Shown here piece by piece: positions 1 to 11,260 of a stretch of DNA of 64,000 nucleotides (the stretch's first letter is position 1; each line of letters begins with the position of its first letter). The DNA comes from Echinometra lucunter (lineage: Eukaryota; Echinodermata; Echinoidea; Camarodonta; Echinometridae). Location: NCBI GenBank assembly GCA_029962745.1, contig CM057170.1:20348421-20412420 (forward strand), read 5' to 3'. Below the pieces are notes generated by a model. It worked only from the letters and a program-made list of their open reading frames with translations. It was not told the DNA's origin and did not search any database. Position numbers and translations under genes: made by a program.

Positions 1-560
1 ACCAGAGGAATAAAGCGATTCTCTCAGAGGGAAAAATCTCACAGCGTTTCATTTGAATTTTTAATGGAATGATCAAGTGGAGAAAGCTACTTTGATCAAA
101 CCCGCCTATACTCTCCTACAACGTGAAAGGAAAATGAATCAATTCCGTGCACGGTAGGGAAGATATTCCATTAAGATTCCATCAAGCGACGTTCAATTTC
201 ACAATTTCAAAGATTTCTGATTGTTTTATGTTCTGAGACATGATTATTCCATTTATTCCAGTTGATGTAATGGTTTTTGTTACTTTATACGCTCCATTAC
301 ATTATGTCATATTCCTGTGTTTGTTTGATTTTTGGATTCAAGATTTAAGATATATGTTAATATTTTTGAGAATTTAATTAATTTTTGTTGATGTTGATTT
401 TTCAATAAACTTTTCTGTGTAATGCATCAATATTCTTACATTTACTGGTTCATTTTCTCCGTTAAATCATTTTTTGTATTACCTTGTATTGGGCTTTGTT
501 TTTCTAGATTTTCATTTTTTCCAGTAATTTTTTCATCTGTAGTTTACATAATGTAATAAT
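1..560. other. No gene recognised
   Basis: AT-rich sequence with no exon-like frame, splice pair or repeat signature that I can name. It could be intron or intergenic DNA. Confidence 0.4.
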
Positions 561-672
561 TCTCGTTAGTTGTTTTGTTATTACTTTGTCACTCTTGTAA
601 AGCGCTTAGAAACATCAGTATTAAGCACTCTAGATATATAATTTACTATTTATCATTATTTATTTATTATTT
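560..672 (+). repeat. SINE 3' end fragment
   Basis: The text around AAAGCGCTTAGAAAC followed by a TATATAA-rich end and ATT-rich tail resembles the 3' ends of the tRNA-derived SINEs at 1898 and 8265. The tRNA-like head is missing, so this is a 5'-truncated copy. Confidence 0.45.
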
Positions 673-1800
673 TGTTTGAAGAATGTTACTCTGTTTCGCA
701 GGTCTCCTTTATGTTGTGATTTTTATACGAATTCATTTATTTTACTACTAAGAAAATTCCCTTCCCGCATTCTTCACCCAATATTCACAATGGCAGCCCC
801 AGGGGTTACCACACCCCTCCACCCCGTATTCTAGAGACGCCTCTGCAAAAATACATCGGAGGGAACATCAGCAAGACATAGAGGAGAGTATCTTCAAAAA
901 CTTCACTCTGAGAGCTAGAGTTTGGTGAACTTTCCCATCTTGGCACTCTAATTGTCACGAATCTATATGGCTCGAAGACATTCATTACCGAGAAAAATGG
1001 GTCACAATCTCTTTCAGCCCTAACCAGATTTGTTCCCCGGCTCCAGAGGATCTTAAAATTAATTTTGAGAATATTCATTTATTAATTTGTTTTCCGAGCG
1101 AGTGAGCGGAACAGTTTGCTATCCTAATTCCATTCCTGTCTCACATCGCTGTTTCTTGGGCGAACCTTTAGGCAAGGCGGCTTCACATTGCCCCTTTCGT
1201 TTTGCTTTGTTCAACTGAGTAGATTCTTCTATATTAGAAATATCAACTTTGTTAATATACGCCACTGCCTCTTCCATTTTGGGTTGCTACATTTTTTTCA
1301 TTGTGTAGTCTCCTGAAGGACACGTGCCCCCAATATAATCATGGGGGGGGGGGTAGAAAATTAAAAAATATAGGAAGTAGGAAAAAGAAATTGAAGGAGA
1401 ACGGCAAAGTGAAAAAGAAGTCGACAGAACACCGCCAGCACATCCTTCCCTCACTCTACATGCTCTATGATCTCTTTCCGTATAGCATTTTAATCCCTCT
1501 GATGTTTTCGCCCCTCCCGAATATATGAAGTCAGTGCCCCCCTCAATACCTAGACTATACCTTTACTCCACTTCTATCATGTCTATGTGCAAACACAAAT
1601 TGCAGGCGAGGAGAGAATTTGGCTCTCTTGGAAAAGTGAATTCTGTCATTTTCTCGCGTTGCCTGCCTGTGCATAAACCTTTGTAAATTGACCACTTTTA
1701 CTGTTCTTTTTTTTTTAATGATCACTGACTAGCAGTAATACATTAGTTTGCATGGATAATGTGGGAACAATTTGGTATTTTTGTGAAGGTCCTTGTCAGT
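673..1800. other. No gene recognised
   Basis: Non-coding-looking DNA. A minus-strand frame at 806-1078 has no domain, splice support or codon pattern that suggests a gene. There is a short G run near 1343. Confidence 0.4.
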
Positions 1801-1802
1801 AT

Positions 1803-1892
1803 AGACCCAGGTGTAGTAAACGAGTACCTGCAAACATATAGCCATTGCTAGGATAATGACAGAGCCTGCACGAAGAGCAGGGTACGTACTGA
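1803..1892 (+). repeat. SINE body fragment
   Basis: ACCCAGGTGTAGTAAA followed by a short CCTG segment matches the body of the minus-strand SINE at 4265-4508 read in reverse. It sits directly upstream of a complete SINE, so two copies are abutted in the same orientation. Confidence 0.5.
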
Positions 1893-1897
1893 ACTGG

Positions 1898-2217
1898 TAG
1901 AGGTGTTGTGGTCCAGTGGATAGGTCTCCGGACTTTGAACCACAAGGTACGGGGTTCGAATCCCTAATGTCCTTTGGTAAGATATGAATCTACATTTGCC
2001 ACTCTCCACCCAGGTGTTAGGTGCGTAGCCGGTAGGATGCGAAAGTCATTGTGATTTGTTTAGCATTTAGCGCCTGTAAAATGGCGCCGGGCTGAAATGC
2101 TCCCTCGGGAGTGGAGAAGGTACATACATTGTGTGCGGGAAAGCCATAATCCGATGACCGAGGTAATAATATTTCTGTAGACACATCTCAGAGAGATGTA
2201 TTAGACGCTATATAATT
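1898..2217 (+). mobile_element. tRNA-derived SINE, full head
   Basis: A pol III A box (TGGTCCAGTGG, 1909-1919) and B box (GGTTCGAATCC, 1953-1963) have tRNA-like spacing. A body containing CACCCAGGTGTTAGG follows, then an end reading CGCTATATAATTGCAG that runs into an (ATT)n tail. This is the layout of tRNA-derived SINEs with simple-repeat tails. It is non-autonomous and would need a LINE reverse transcriptase, perhaps one like those elsewhere in the window. The tRNA of origin is not assigned. The tRNA-like part cannot be a functional tRNA because the acceptor stem does not close. Confidence 0.8.
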
Positions 2218-2302
2218 GCAGATTATTATTATTATTACTATTATTGAAATTTTATTGTTGTTGTTATTATTATTATTATTATCATTATTATCATTATTAT
2301 TA

Positions 2303-2363
<61 letters not shown>

Positions 2364-2430
2364 CATTATTATTATTATTATTAATATTATTATTATTATT
2401 ATATCATCATTATTATCATTATCATTATGT
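2218..2430 (+). repeat. (ATT)n microsatellite, SINE tail
   Basis: About 210 bases of ATT repeats with ATC and TTG interruptions follow directly on the SINE at 1898-2217, so it most simply grew from that element's tail. A plus-strand frame through it is a poly-Leu artefact. Confidence 0.9.
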
Positions 2431-2700
2431 AAGACCCCAAAATTCTTTGTCTGTGGACATGGTGGAGTCCATCCGATATACTAGTTAGTATTTTATGTGT
2501 ATCAGTTATGTTGCATTGTATGAGGAGCTTGTTGATTTCGCAATGAATGCAGAAACATCTGTTTGAAAATACCAAGCCGTGATCATCTACGTGAGTGACT
2601 TCTGAGCACAAGTCATCAGTAGACCAGACAGATATTAATGGTGATAGGGCCTAAGGACCGTCGGTAGTATATATATATTTTTTAAAAGAACCCAAAACGG
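2431..2700. other. No gene recognised
   Basis: Single-copy-looking sequence between two microsatellites, with no supported gene. Confidence 0.35.
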
Positions 2701-2715
2701 AAGGGAGATAGAGAA

Positions 2716-2716
2716 T

Positions 2717-2778
<62 letters not shown>

Positions 2779-2869
2779 GAGGGGGCGGAAGATAGTGAGA
2801 TTAAAAAAGGATAAAGAGAGATACAAATAGAGAGGGGGAAAGAGAGAGAGAGAGAGAGGGGGGGGGGGG
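2716..2869 (+). repeat. Compound (GA)n plus G-run microsatellite
   Basis: A GA tract at about 2719-2774, a short degenerate spacer, then a second GA tract ending in an 11-base G run (2859-2869). Purine-only strand; the frames through it are low-complexity artefacts. Confidence 0.9.
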
Positions 2870-2904
2870 ATCTCTGACGAAACTCGCTACTAAACAATTT
2901 TGGC

Positions 2905-3163
2905 GTAATTATCATAATAATAATAATGATAATAACTCTTATCTACCCAGGGTAGCCACTTCAGCTATCAGCTGATCTTCCAGCGGGCCCTGAATAACAT
3001 AATATGTTATTATTACCCTTCTCCATTCTTATATGCCGAGCGCCTGGCTAGAAGGCAGAAGGTCCCAATTTTGTAAGTCTTTGGTATGACTCGGCCGGGG
3101 ATCGAACCCACGACCTCCCGTTCACGAGGCGGACACTCTATCAGTTGAGCCAACATGCCCAAT
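2905..3163 (-). mobile_element. tRNA-derived SINE, second type
   Basis: Read on the minus strand, an A box (TGGCTCAACTG, at 3152-3142) and B box (GGTTCGATCCC, at 3108-3098) head the element. The body passes through GCCTTCTAGCCAGGCGC and ends near 2910 in ATTATT repeats. The head differs from the family at 1898 and 4265, so it probably has a different tRNA ancestor. Confidence 0.75.
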
Positions 3164-3374
3164 CATAAAATTGCATTCGGAAAGAAAGGGATGTACATTT
3201 AATATATTTGCTTAAATTGCTTTTAATTGGACATTGTCCCATACAATAGTTTTGTAAAATGACTAAATTTGTCTTTACTTTCTTTTTTCTGTGAAGACAA
3301 TGTGATGTCTAGCGGCGACATCACACACGAAAGCATGTAGGAGTGACTTCTGAATAGACGTCATTATCTGGACC
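3164..3374. other. No gene recognised
   Basis: No feature is supported here. A minus-strand frame through this region extends into the adjacent CT repeat and is not credible. Confidence 0.35.
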
Positions 3375-3375
3375 T

Positions 3376-3481
3376 GACAAGACCCATTGACACGGTTATT
3401 TGTAATGTACGGCTTTCTCAGGAGCGCTTCTAGAATACTAAAGGAGAGAGAGAAAGAGAGAGAGAGAGAAAGAGAGGGGAG

Positions 3482-3533
<52 letters not shown>

Positions 3534-3640
3534 AAAAGAACGGAGAAACGGGAAGGGAAGATAAGTTGGAGAGGCATGGCAAGACCCATTGACATGATTA
3601 AAGGTAGTACACGGCCTGCTCAGGAGCGTTGCTAGAATAC
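3376..3640 (+). repeat. Direct duplication flanking GA microsatellite
   Basis: About 63 bases at 3376-3438 (containing AAGACCCATTGACA and CTAGAATAC) recur diverged at 3577-3640. The (GA)n tract at roughly 3440-3530 lies between them. Either a tandem duplication was later split by expansion of the microsatellite, or the microsatellite was part of the duplicated unit. Confidence 0.7.
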
Positions 3641-3654
3641 GAGTATGTAAAAAA

Positions 3655-3848
3655 AAAAGGGGGGGGGGGGGAGGATGACTGACTGACGAAAGGACGGAAA
3701 AGAGGAGAAATTAACCAAAAAGGGAAAGTGGATGAGAAGGAGGAGGATGAGTGACGTAAAGGAGGCAGACGTTGACGAATTCAGAGGAGGAGCGGGAGGA
3801 AGAAGGGAATGACGAAGAAGTATCTGAAAACTATGACCAAAAAGAACA
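3655..3848. other. A/G-run and purine-rich spacer
   Basis: An A run then a G run near 3650-3672 is followed by GA-rich sequence downstream of the exon below. It would be intronic if the MS4A-like gene continues to the left. Confidence 0.4.
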
Positions 3849-3875
3849 TTAAACAAAGATTGAATGTTCACTTAC

Positions 3876-4111
3876 TCCCATTCCGGCCCACACAGGTTCC
3901 ATGTAAAAGTAGAAAAGTGTCTTCAGAGCTATCGAAACGATCCCAAGTATGATCGATACAACTGCTCCGATAATCTGTAGGCTGCCTAACACGTATGCTG
4001 CCGTAGACGAGTAGTGAGGGTAAATACCCTTGCGTTCCGATAGAACCGAATATTGGTCGTCAGCCGCGGTTGTCATGGTGAATTTGTGCCTGTGTTGCCA
4101 AAATCTTGAAC
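3876..4111 (-). CDS. MS4A/CD20-like protein, first coding exon (partial)
   Basis: This exon begins after a good 3' splice site (CTATCTTTTCAG, cut at 4112/4111) and ends before a strong donor (GTAAGT, first base 3875). The start is the ATG at 4076, the first in the exon, and it gives exactly 67 codons ending in phase 0. The first 24 residues are polar (MTTAADDQYSVLSERKG). A hydrophobic stretch with the pattern LGSLQIIGAVVSIILGIVSI follows, and then VWAGMG just at the splice. An LQI-G-LG first membrane segment followed by W-x-G before the second resembles the MS4A/TMEM176 group of four-pass membrane proteins. The remaining membrane segments would lie at lower coordinates or outside the window; I could not find them. 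An upstream non-coding exon must exist. The family call is by eye and other tetraspan families are possible. Confidence 0.6.
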
Positions 4112-4264
4112 CTGAAAAGATAGATGACAAATAGAGTAAAAGGTTTATTGTTTGCTCTATTTCGTGACGCAGGAACAAATAGAGGTACAATCAGACGTAC
4201 AACGCGACATAGCCCTGCCAGAAGGAGAAAACTCTTGTATAACAGAGGGTTATTGTACAACGCT

Positions 4265-4508
4265 CATGTCTGTCAGACTTTACACTCCCGGCGCTTTACT
4301 GTTATTACCCCGACTTTAGCATGGCTGCTATTAAGGGAGTCTAACATTTCAAGGATTTTTTTTCCTACCGGGTACCCATTTACTACACCTGGGTCAAGAG
4401 TGGCAATTGTAGATGAATGTCTTGTCAAAGTGCCACGGCGGGACTCGAACCGCGTACCGCGCGATCTACGTTGCGGTGACGTATCCACTAGACCACGACA
4501 CCTCTACA
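4265..4508 (-). mobile_element. tRNA-derived SINE
   Basis: On the minus strand, the A box (TGGTCTAGTGG, 4495-4485) and B box (GGTTCGAGTCC, 4451-4441) are followed by GACCCAGGTGTAGTAAATGG and a body ending near GCGCCGGGAGTG. It is the same family as the copy at 1898. It lies just upstream of the MS4A-like exon, inside its presumed intron. Confidence 0.75.
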
Positions 4509-4564
4509 GTGTGAAATTTGACAATGTGTGAAAAGTTTTTTGTATATACCATGAGGCATGTATA

Positions 4565-4864
4565 CAGTTGGGCCTAAAACCGCACATACACCCTGGAGAA
4601 AATCACTTACATTTTTAAAAGAATATTTTCACAACTTCACTAATTACTGCCAATTTTTGTTCTCCTGAATACAGGCGAGTTGGGTCTTTACTTCATTACA
4701 TAGGCTATACGTCATTTATAACCACCCTGGACAATGAGTATGTTTTGAAACTCCTTGCCCTGAATAATCATGTATAAGCACTAATAACAGTTGAATAATA
4801 CCATTACAAAAATGTGAGGAAAATAGCTTTTGTTCCAGATGCATCCAATTTTTGGGCCTAACTG
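4565..4864. mobile_element. MITE, Tc1/mariner-like ends
   Basis: Terminal inverted repeats of about 16 bp read CAGTTGGGCCTAAAA on the left and CAGTTAGGCCCAAAA on the right, each flanked by TA (4563-4564 and 4865-4866). The 300-bp interior has no transposase frame. CAGT ends with a TA target duplication point to the Tc1/mariner superfamily, by inference. Confidence 0.7.
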
Positions 4865-4866
4865 TA

Positions 4867-6302
4867 TCAGGGTATATTTTCATAAAGTTTGATACTGTTG
4901 AAATACATGAGAGGAGATAGTGACTTAGATTATGGTGGCGCCCTTGCCTCCTCAAAAAGAAACAGGGAAAAAAAAAAGAAGAGATGGAAAGGGAGAAGAG
5001 AAGGAAACTTCAAATGAAGATAAGATGTCCTCCTACTCCCAGGAGATCAATGATCCAAGCTAACTTCCTGACAAAAGAAGGCTTTCAAAAATTGTTATTT
5101 GTACTTCCCAACTATTCGATTAAAATCAAGAGACTGTGGGTTTGTGACATCTCCTACCAAACTGTCTCTGACAGATAGCTTCAGAACATAAAGAAATGTA
5201 ACCCAATTGATCAATGGGATTTGAAAGCTTTACGTTGTCTTAACCTTTCTGTTTTATGATCGAAATGCGAAGACAACGCCGGAGGAAGAAAACAGTCTGG
5301 GTTTGATCGAACAGCGTGAATAAGTCATGACGAGAAATCCATTGCTCTAGTCGAGGTTAAGCATAGGCTGGGGGAAGTATCCAGCGACACTCCGCAGGTG
5401 TTCAACTCGATCCTGCACTCTCCCAACGCTCTCATGATTGATAAGTGAGTATCCAAATAGCCAAACGCATCGGAAATGCGATGCAACCAAAACAACGCCT
5501 ATTACAGTTTTGTTGTTTGTTATTAAAGGCATTGCACATAAATGTAAAATGCATGTGCTTATGCCCGGGGCTTATGCTAGCTGCACTAATTTCTACAGCA
5601 AAAATACATCTACCATGTCTTCAGAAGTAGGTCGAGTTGATTTTGCCTTGTCTCGGCCATCTCATGGCTGATGTAACACGACGTGTCTAATTTAAAATTA
5701 TCATGGCGTATGCACTGGACTTTTGACATATCTTTTTTGTTACGCCACTTCATTTATAATGCAAATCATACATGCTTACAAGATCCACTGATTTCCGTTG
5801 CACAAAAGCATGAGAATTTAACAGAATGTAGGTTTAGAAATCTGCATTTAAACATGCTTGTCTATTATAGAGACAGTTTGCATACGTCTCCATCAATGTG
5901 CCCTTCGATGATTGCAGGATCGTAGCCAATTTTTACAGTTTTCCCTCATGCATAAAACAGAATAAAGGTACTTTTGAAATAATGTTTTCAGCGCCCGAAG
6001 CCTCCATCTTTTCCAAACAGCGATTAGTTTTTTTGCGGGGAGATTCACAAGAGAATCTCATTGTAAAAGCTTTTAAAGATGACTGAACTGACATGAGCAT
6101 CTAAAGTTGACATCTTTTGCAAATATAATGGCATCCCTGCTCTCTCTCTCTCTCTGTCTGTCTCTCCCAGTCTCTCTCTTGATACACCCGCTCTCCCACT
6201 CTCTCTGCATCTCATACGAATGAAAGGACAGCCTATGCAAGTACACAATTTTCGCAAGGTAGTTAAGGAAAAATTATGCGTTATAATCATTACGTCATCT
6301 GA
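4867..6302. other. No gene; CT microsatellite
   Basis: Mostly single-copy-looking AT-rich DNA with an imperfect CT repeat at about 6139-6200. Overlapping plus frames at 5438-6086 lack splice support or recognisable domains. Confidence 0.4.
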
Positions 6303-6660
6303 TTTAAAGGTAGTAGCCTTCATTTGCAAGTGGCACCCAATCTGCACAAAAGTTTTACATTAGATTGCTTTAAGCCACAGAAAAATACTCGTAAAAGTTT
6401 TAGATCCCAGAACATTCCCGTTTAGGATTGAGAGGGAAATATTCAACACAAATTTCCTTTTATTTTCTTTGTTTTGTAAAGGCGTCTTCCTGACGCTTTA
6501 AGAGTAAAACCATTCATTTTTCACTTATTAGTTGGAATATTGTTGTATATTTGATAACATGATAGTTTTACATAAATATCTGTCATTTGAAATTGAAATT
6601 GGCTTATTTCTCATCATATTCTGAAACAATGTTGTGCAAATGTGGGCTACTACCTTTAAA
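6303..6660. mobile_element. Foldback MITE, AAAGGTAGTAGCC ends
   Basis: The left end TTTAAAGGTAGTAGCC with a nearby CATTTGCA is mirrored at the right end (GGGCTACTACCTTTAAA), about 24 bp with two mismatches. The interior is AT-rich and non-coding. The target duplication may be TTAA or TA; the palindromic TTTAAA makes it ambiguous. Confidence 0.65.
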
Positions 6661-7815
6661 AGGTCACTAAAATTATTTGAAATGAACATCGTTCATGACA
6701 ATCACGAAAACAATCTTCGTGTTATCGTTTTTTTTTCCACATAGAAGGCCCCAGCATGCATGACTAACCTGATGTTGCTTTGAAAAAATTGCTTCCATAA
6801 TTTTCAAAATTCATCTGTAGGAAGTTGCCAGCCTGCATTATATACGATCTCTCAGCTTGCAAGATACTGCTTGCAATAATACCCAGCTCAGACGATACGA
6901 GCGGGAGGGAAGAAGATCGAAATAGGGATATCGCACTGTTTTTGGCGCCAATGCGATGTACTAGTATAACATGAAGTGCAATGTCCGAAGTGGGCCTACT
7001 GGCAACGCGACTACATTAATGTTCTGTTGCATTGATCCATGCTGTCATTTGCGTTGAAATCCTAGAAGGACTGACTTAAAGAAATAGAATAATCGTTAGA
7101 TCATGTTCGACAAATGCACTTTATCTGTCTGGGTAGATATGTGTTGATAGCAACATGACTCAGACAAGCTGCAGTAAAATTTTGTTATTTCTTTCCTTTT
7201 TTCCCCTTTAAATAAAAAACAACAACAACGGGAAGCACTTGTGTTATGTTGTATCATATAGGAAAAAATTACGGGGGGGGGGGGGATGGGTATTTCACGG
7301 GGATTTGTCTTTGACTTAAAATCATGCCTAAGTACCAAGTCATGCGTATCTTTTTACACAAATCTGAAAGAAACGGACTTAGCCAGTCAACGTGAATCAG
7401 ACTTAAACTAAGTTGGATTCAGCAGAATCACACTCTTGTGGGCGATTAAAAGTTTGACCAGATTTAAGTGCGATCGTTGTGAACCACCCCCCGGACTGTA
7501 CTGTGTGGGGAGCTATCCGGCGAAGCACCCCACCTTGGACAGCTCGATTCGGTCGCGTTGTCCATGGTGTTGAGTCGGGTTGTCGAGAGTCGGGCTGTCC
7601 TCTGGGTGGTCTGTCTGGACCCTAGGCATGCTAAGTGTACCACTCCACTTCCTTCTCCTTAATCCAAATTCCGGGTACACGCAGTAAATTCAGGACGTGA
7701 TCGCAAGCCATTCAAACCAAAATCATCGTGCCATCATCAGACTTTCATCAATTTCTGCGCCAAAATTTTTCTTAACATTCCCGAATCTCCCCTCCTCCAG
7801 GGTACATGTCCCCTC
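6661..7815. other. No gene recognised
   Basis: Includes a G run at about 7275-7286 and a more GC-rich block at 7485-7640 with repeated GTCGGG/GTTGTC motifs. I see no coding frame or RNA gene that I can name. Confidence 0.35.
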
Positions 7816-7817
7816 TA

Positions 7818-8174
7818 CACACTAAGAAAAAAGTACAATTTTGCACCCTTCAAATGCAACTTTGGGAGCTCCTTTTTCATGTTTTTGGGTGCAACTTTGC
7901 ACCCTAAGAAACATTTTGCACCTTTAAGGGTGCAGTTAGCTACATTTTGTACCCTTTAGGAAAAGGTGCAAATTTGCACCCTTTTGAATGCCAAAATTTC
8001 TGCACCCTTAAAGGTGCAAACTTGCACCTTTTAGGGTACAAACGGGCATATCCGGGTGCAAACAAGAACAAAAATGTGCATTTTTGCACCTTTTTTGTGT
8101 AGGGTGCAAGATTGCACCCAAAAAGTTGCTGCCAGTGTTGCATTTAGGGTGCAAACTTGAACCTTTTTTTCTTA
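7818..8174. mobile_element. MITE family 1 copy A (TGCACC-rich)
   Basis: The left end CACACTAAGAAAAAA is preceded by TA (7816-7817). The interior is built from many inverted and direct copies of GGGTGCAA/TTGCACCC. The right end is decayed (CCTTTTTTTTCTTA). It shares order and text with the copies at 25159 and 31049. The frames reading through it are artefacts. Confidence 0.75.
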
Positions 8175-8264
8175 TATCAAAGCCTCTTCTGTATCTACCA
8201 ACCCCAATGTACAGCACACATTTAGCAAGTCAGTAACCTATCTTTCAATTATGTCTTTTTCCTC

Positions 8265-8352
8265 TCTCTCTTAAAGCGCATAGGGACATACAGATGTAAT
8301 GTGTTATGCGCTATACAAAAACTGTACATTATTATTATTATTATTATTAAAT
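8265..8352 (+). repeat. SINE 3' end with ATT tail
   Basis: AAAGCGCATAGGGACATAC, then TATGCGCTATACAAA, then (ATT)n. This is the same terminal plan as the SINE at 1898-2217; the head is absent. Confidence 0.6.
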
Positions 8353-8379
8353 CACTTTAGCAATGGCATCATATTTCTA

Positions 8380-10210
8380 TCTATCATACGTACAAACTCA
8401 GTTAACCCTCTTCCTCACCCACCCCCGCCCCCACAAGCAGAGGTGCGCATAACTTCACCATCATCCACCATCACGATATTCCCCATACTGCATGCGATCA
8501 TAAATCTACCATGTCTACTGTGTGTGTGGTTTTTTTTTTTGTTTTGTTTTGCTTACATCAAGCTGAAAGCATCGTAATATTGCTGTGTTCTTGTTTCTTA
8601 TTTTGTTTGGCTTTATTTTTAAAAACATTATCACAATTACATTTACGCCTATCTGATTTACAGGATTCTTCACACCCTTTCCTCCCTCCCCCCCCCCACT
8701 CCCGAAGCAGAGGTGTATATTTTTACTCCACTTTTATCGGCCACCAAGATGTTTCACATTCATGCCATCATAAACCTGTTTTTGTTCTAATCAAACTAGA
8801 AACACGCTGCTATCGTTCAATTTTTTAAAATCTAATTTCATCACAATTTCACCCCCCTTCATCGATACTCTCATCCCCGCTGAGCAGAGGTGCCCAGAAC
8901 TTCACATTATCTGTCACAATAATAGTGTCAGACATTCAGCACATGATTATGTTGATCATAAACCCCTTTTTTGGCCTTCATTAATCTAAAGACATTGAAA
9001 CAACTCTACGCTTTTTGTTTGCTTCTTTTTTTCCTAAAGGCATTACAACTCCAATCTCGTCCCATTAACAACCCACTTTCTCACACACCTCGCTCCCGAG
9101 GCCCCCACTTCCCAAGCAGAAGTGCCTATAACGTCAGTCATTGTTCTCAAAACATGCGTTTTATATACGTTCAGCACATGATTATGATAATTATAAACCC
9201 ATTTTCGCTTTCATTAAGCTAAAAGCTTCGTGACAGGGTTAACTTTTACAAGATGTAATCATTCTAATTGCATAACAACCTCATCAGTATCCATTAACAT
9301 GAGTAACATGATTAAAAACTCCATTTTTCACACCCCCTCAACCCACCCTATCTCCCGATTTATCCATAAATTCATTATTATGCGCTAAACTTGCGAAAAA
9401 AAACATTCCGCACATGATCGTAATGATCATAAACCACTTTTCAACCTAATCAAACTGACAACAACACTGTTTAAAAAAACTGATTGCTTTACATATCTTT
9501 CACCGCCCTATTAATACCATGCTTTCTCACATCCCTCATCCCCGGCCTCACTCTTGAAGTAGAGGTGCATTATGACTTCACCTTTTCAACAATCAAGATC
9601 TTCCAGGAAAAACATGAAAAAGGAAGAAAAGGAGGAGAGTGAGGAGGAATGTGATGACGTCATGGGCTTTGGTCTCTTTGATTAGAATGCTGCTCAATGC
9701 ATGGCAACACAAACATCAAAATGATAACGGGGAAAAAAAATGTTGCATCTTTGTGGACTTCCATCTTGTATTGTGAAAACCTATTGTAGCATTTGATGTC
9801 TATCCTCAAACCCTGTGATATGTTATGCAAAATACAGTCCACAGTTGTTACATCAAAAAGGCTGTAATAAACCTACGTTTGCCTTCATGCAAATTGATAG
9901 TTTTTTGAAAATTAGAATTTTGTATCTGGAACCGTTGTGTATTAGGTATTACCCCCCCCCCCCATTTACCCTTCCACAGGGTTCCTTTATTAAACATCAA
10001 CATAATTATATATTTTCGTACAAAATATCAAATCAAAATATTAACCCATTTAAACCGGCCTACTACCCTACCACACCTCCGCCCCCAGAACAGAGATGCA
10101 GCACATAGCTTCACAATTTTAGGCCACCAACCTGATCGACATTCAGTAGACGATCATAAAGCCATTTTCGCGTTCATTAAACTGAAAGCATCGTGACAAC
10201 GACGTGTTTG
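8380..10210 (+). repeat. Diverged tandem array, unit about 200-260 bp
   Basis: Two landmarks alternate: an AGCAGAGGTG element followed by CTTCAC (near 8436, 8703, 8882, 9115, 9558, 10090), and GATCATAAA followed by a pyrimidine-rich stretch and a CTGAAAGCATCGT-like element (near 8495, 8765, 8952, 9425, 10153). I count about six or seven old copies, with an unrelated-looking spacer near 9600-9940. No coding function is supported. Confidence 0.7.
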
Positions 10211-10440
10211 CGTCCAATTGTAACGCCTACGAAAAGGGCATTGTTAAGAGGGCAAGATGAAAGAAATGACAGCAAGAAAAAGCGAGTTAGTGTGAGTAAA
10301 AGAAGTAGAGAGAGAAAATAAAGAAAGAACGAGAGAGGTAGTGATATGGAGAAAAAAAATGAGACTCTGTTCAGACGGGTATTTATTGCTCTGGACACAC
10401 TCTCATACTGTCAATTCAAGATCCGCAGAAGAGATCGAGG
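10211..10440. other. No gene; purine-rich spacer
   Basis: GA-rich degenerate sequence leading into a microsatellite; no gene is seen. Confidence 0.35.
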
Positions 10441-10442
10441 AA

Positions 10443-10446
<4 letters not shown>

Positions 10447-10492
<46 letters not shown>
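10447..10492 (+). repeat. (GA)n followed by G run
   Basis: A clean GA tract followed directly by a 10-base G run ending at 10492. Confidence 0.9.
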
Positions 10493-11204
10493 TGGTGGTT
10501 AGTTGAGTGCCTTACTATTTTACTTGACAGAATAAGCAATATTAGAGCCAAGGCATAAGTTATACGCCCTTCCTTCTCGGTCCCCCAAACCAATTAACAG
10601 TTCGGATCGGACCAACGTCGGTTTCCACTATCGTCTTTAGTAGATGAGTTTGACTAAAACGCTCTCTGTCATGTCTGTCGTCAGCGCTCTGCCAGTTGCG
10701 ATAATCGCTAATTTGGGCGAATGTGGAAAGTCGATGTTGGTCCTGATTGTGGTTCTGACTGGTTCAAGAGAGACAATTAGGGCGAGTCACGTCTTTTAGA
10801 AAGAGAGAAAGAAAGAACCTTTGCTAAGACAGGATGTCCAGGAGTTACATGTCTTTATAATACAGAGAAATAATATCTGCATGGACATTGTTATCCGATG
10901 AGTTTCAAGTCCATGTTGCAGAGAAAGACAATGTGGACAGGGCATCGGTAAGTATCACGTGAGTATCATGTCAGTATCAGATCTTGCAGAGTTTCAGTCT
11001 GGACGGGGTCTTATGAAATGAGTATCACGATTCATAGAGCGACAACAAATCTCCGCCTGGGGAAGGTCTTCATGTTTTTTTGTGAGCACCCGTCTTGCAG
11101 AGAGGGACAGAGAGGCAATAAACTCTGTCTGGACAGGTTTTGCGTGAGTATGACGTATTGCATAATTATGGAAAGTATTTCGCTGTTTTGGTATGGTTTC
11201 CAGT
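10493..11204. other. No gene; degenerate GAGTATCA repeats
   Basis: Short motifs such as GAGTATCACG and GTGAGTATCATG recur at 10950-11040 and again near 11335, with intervening TCTGGAC. This suggests an eroded tandem repeat. No gene is supported. Confidence 0.4.
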
Positions 11205-11227
11205 TAAAGAGAGAGATAAAGAGAGAC

Positions 11228-11260
<33 letters not shown>

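Noticed and set aside
1898..1970. Functional tRNA genes at the A/B box sites (also 3098, 4441, 62829)
   Set aside because: Acceptor stems do not pair, anticodon arms are degenerate, and each is followed by a SINE body, so they are SINE heads.
5438..6086. Overlapping plus-strand frames as a gene
   Set aside because: Three frames overlap with no splice signals or protein-like pattern; typical chance frames.
7485..7640. Structured RNA gene in the GC-richer block
   Set aside because: Repeated GTCGGG/GTTGTC words but no clear conserved fold or known RNA signature could be recognised by eye.
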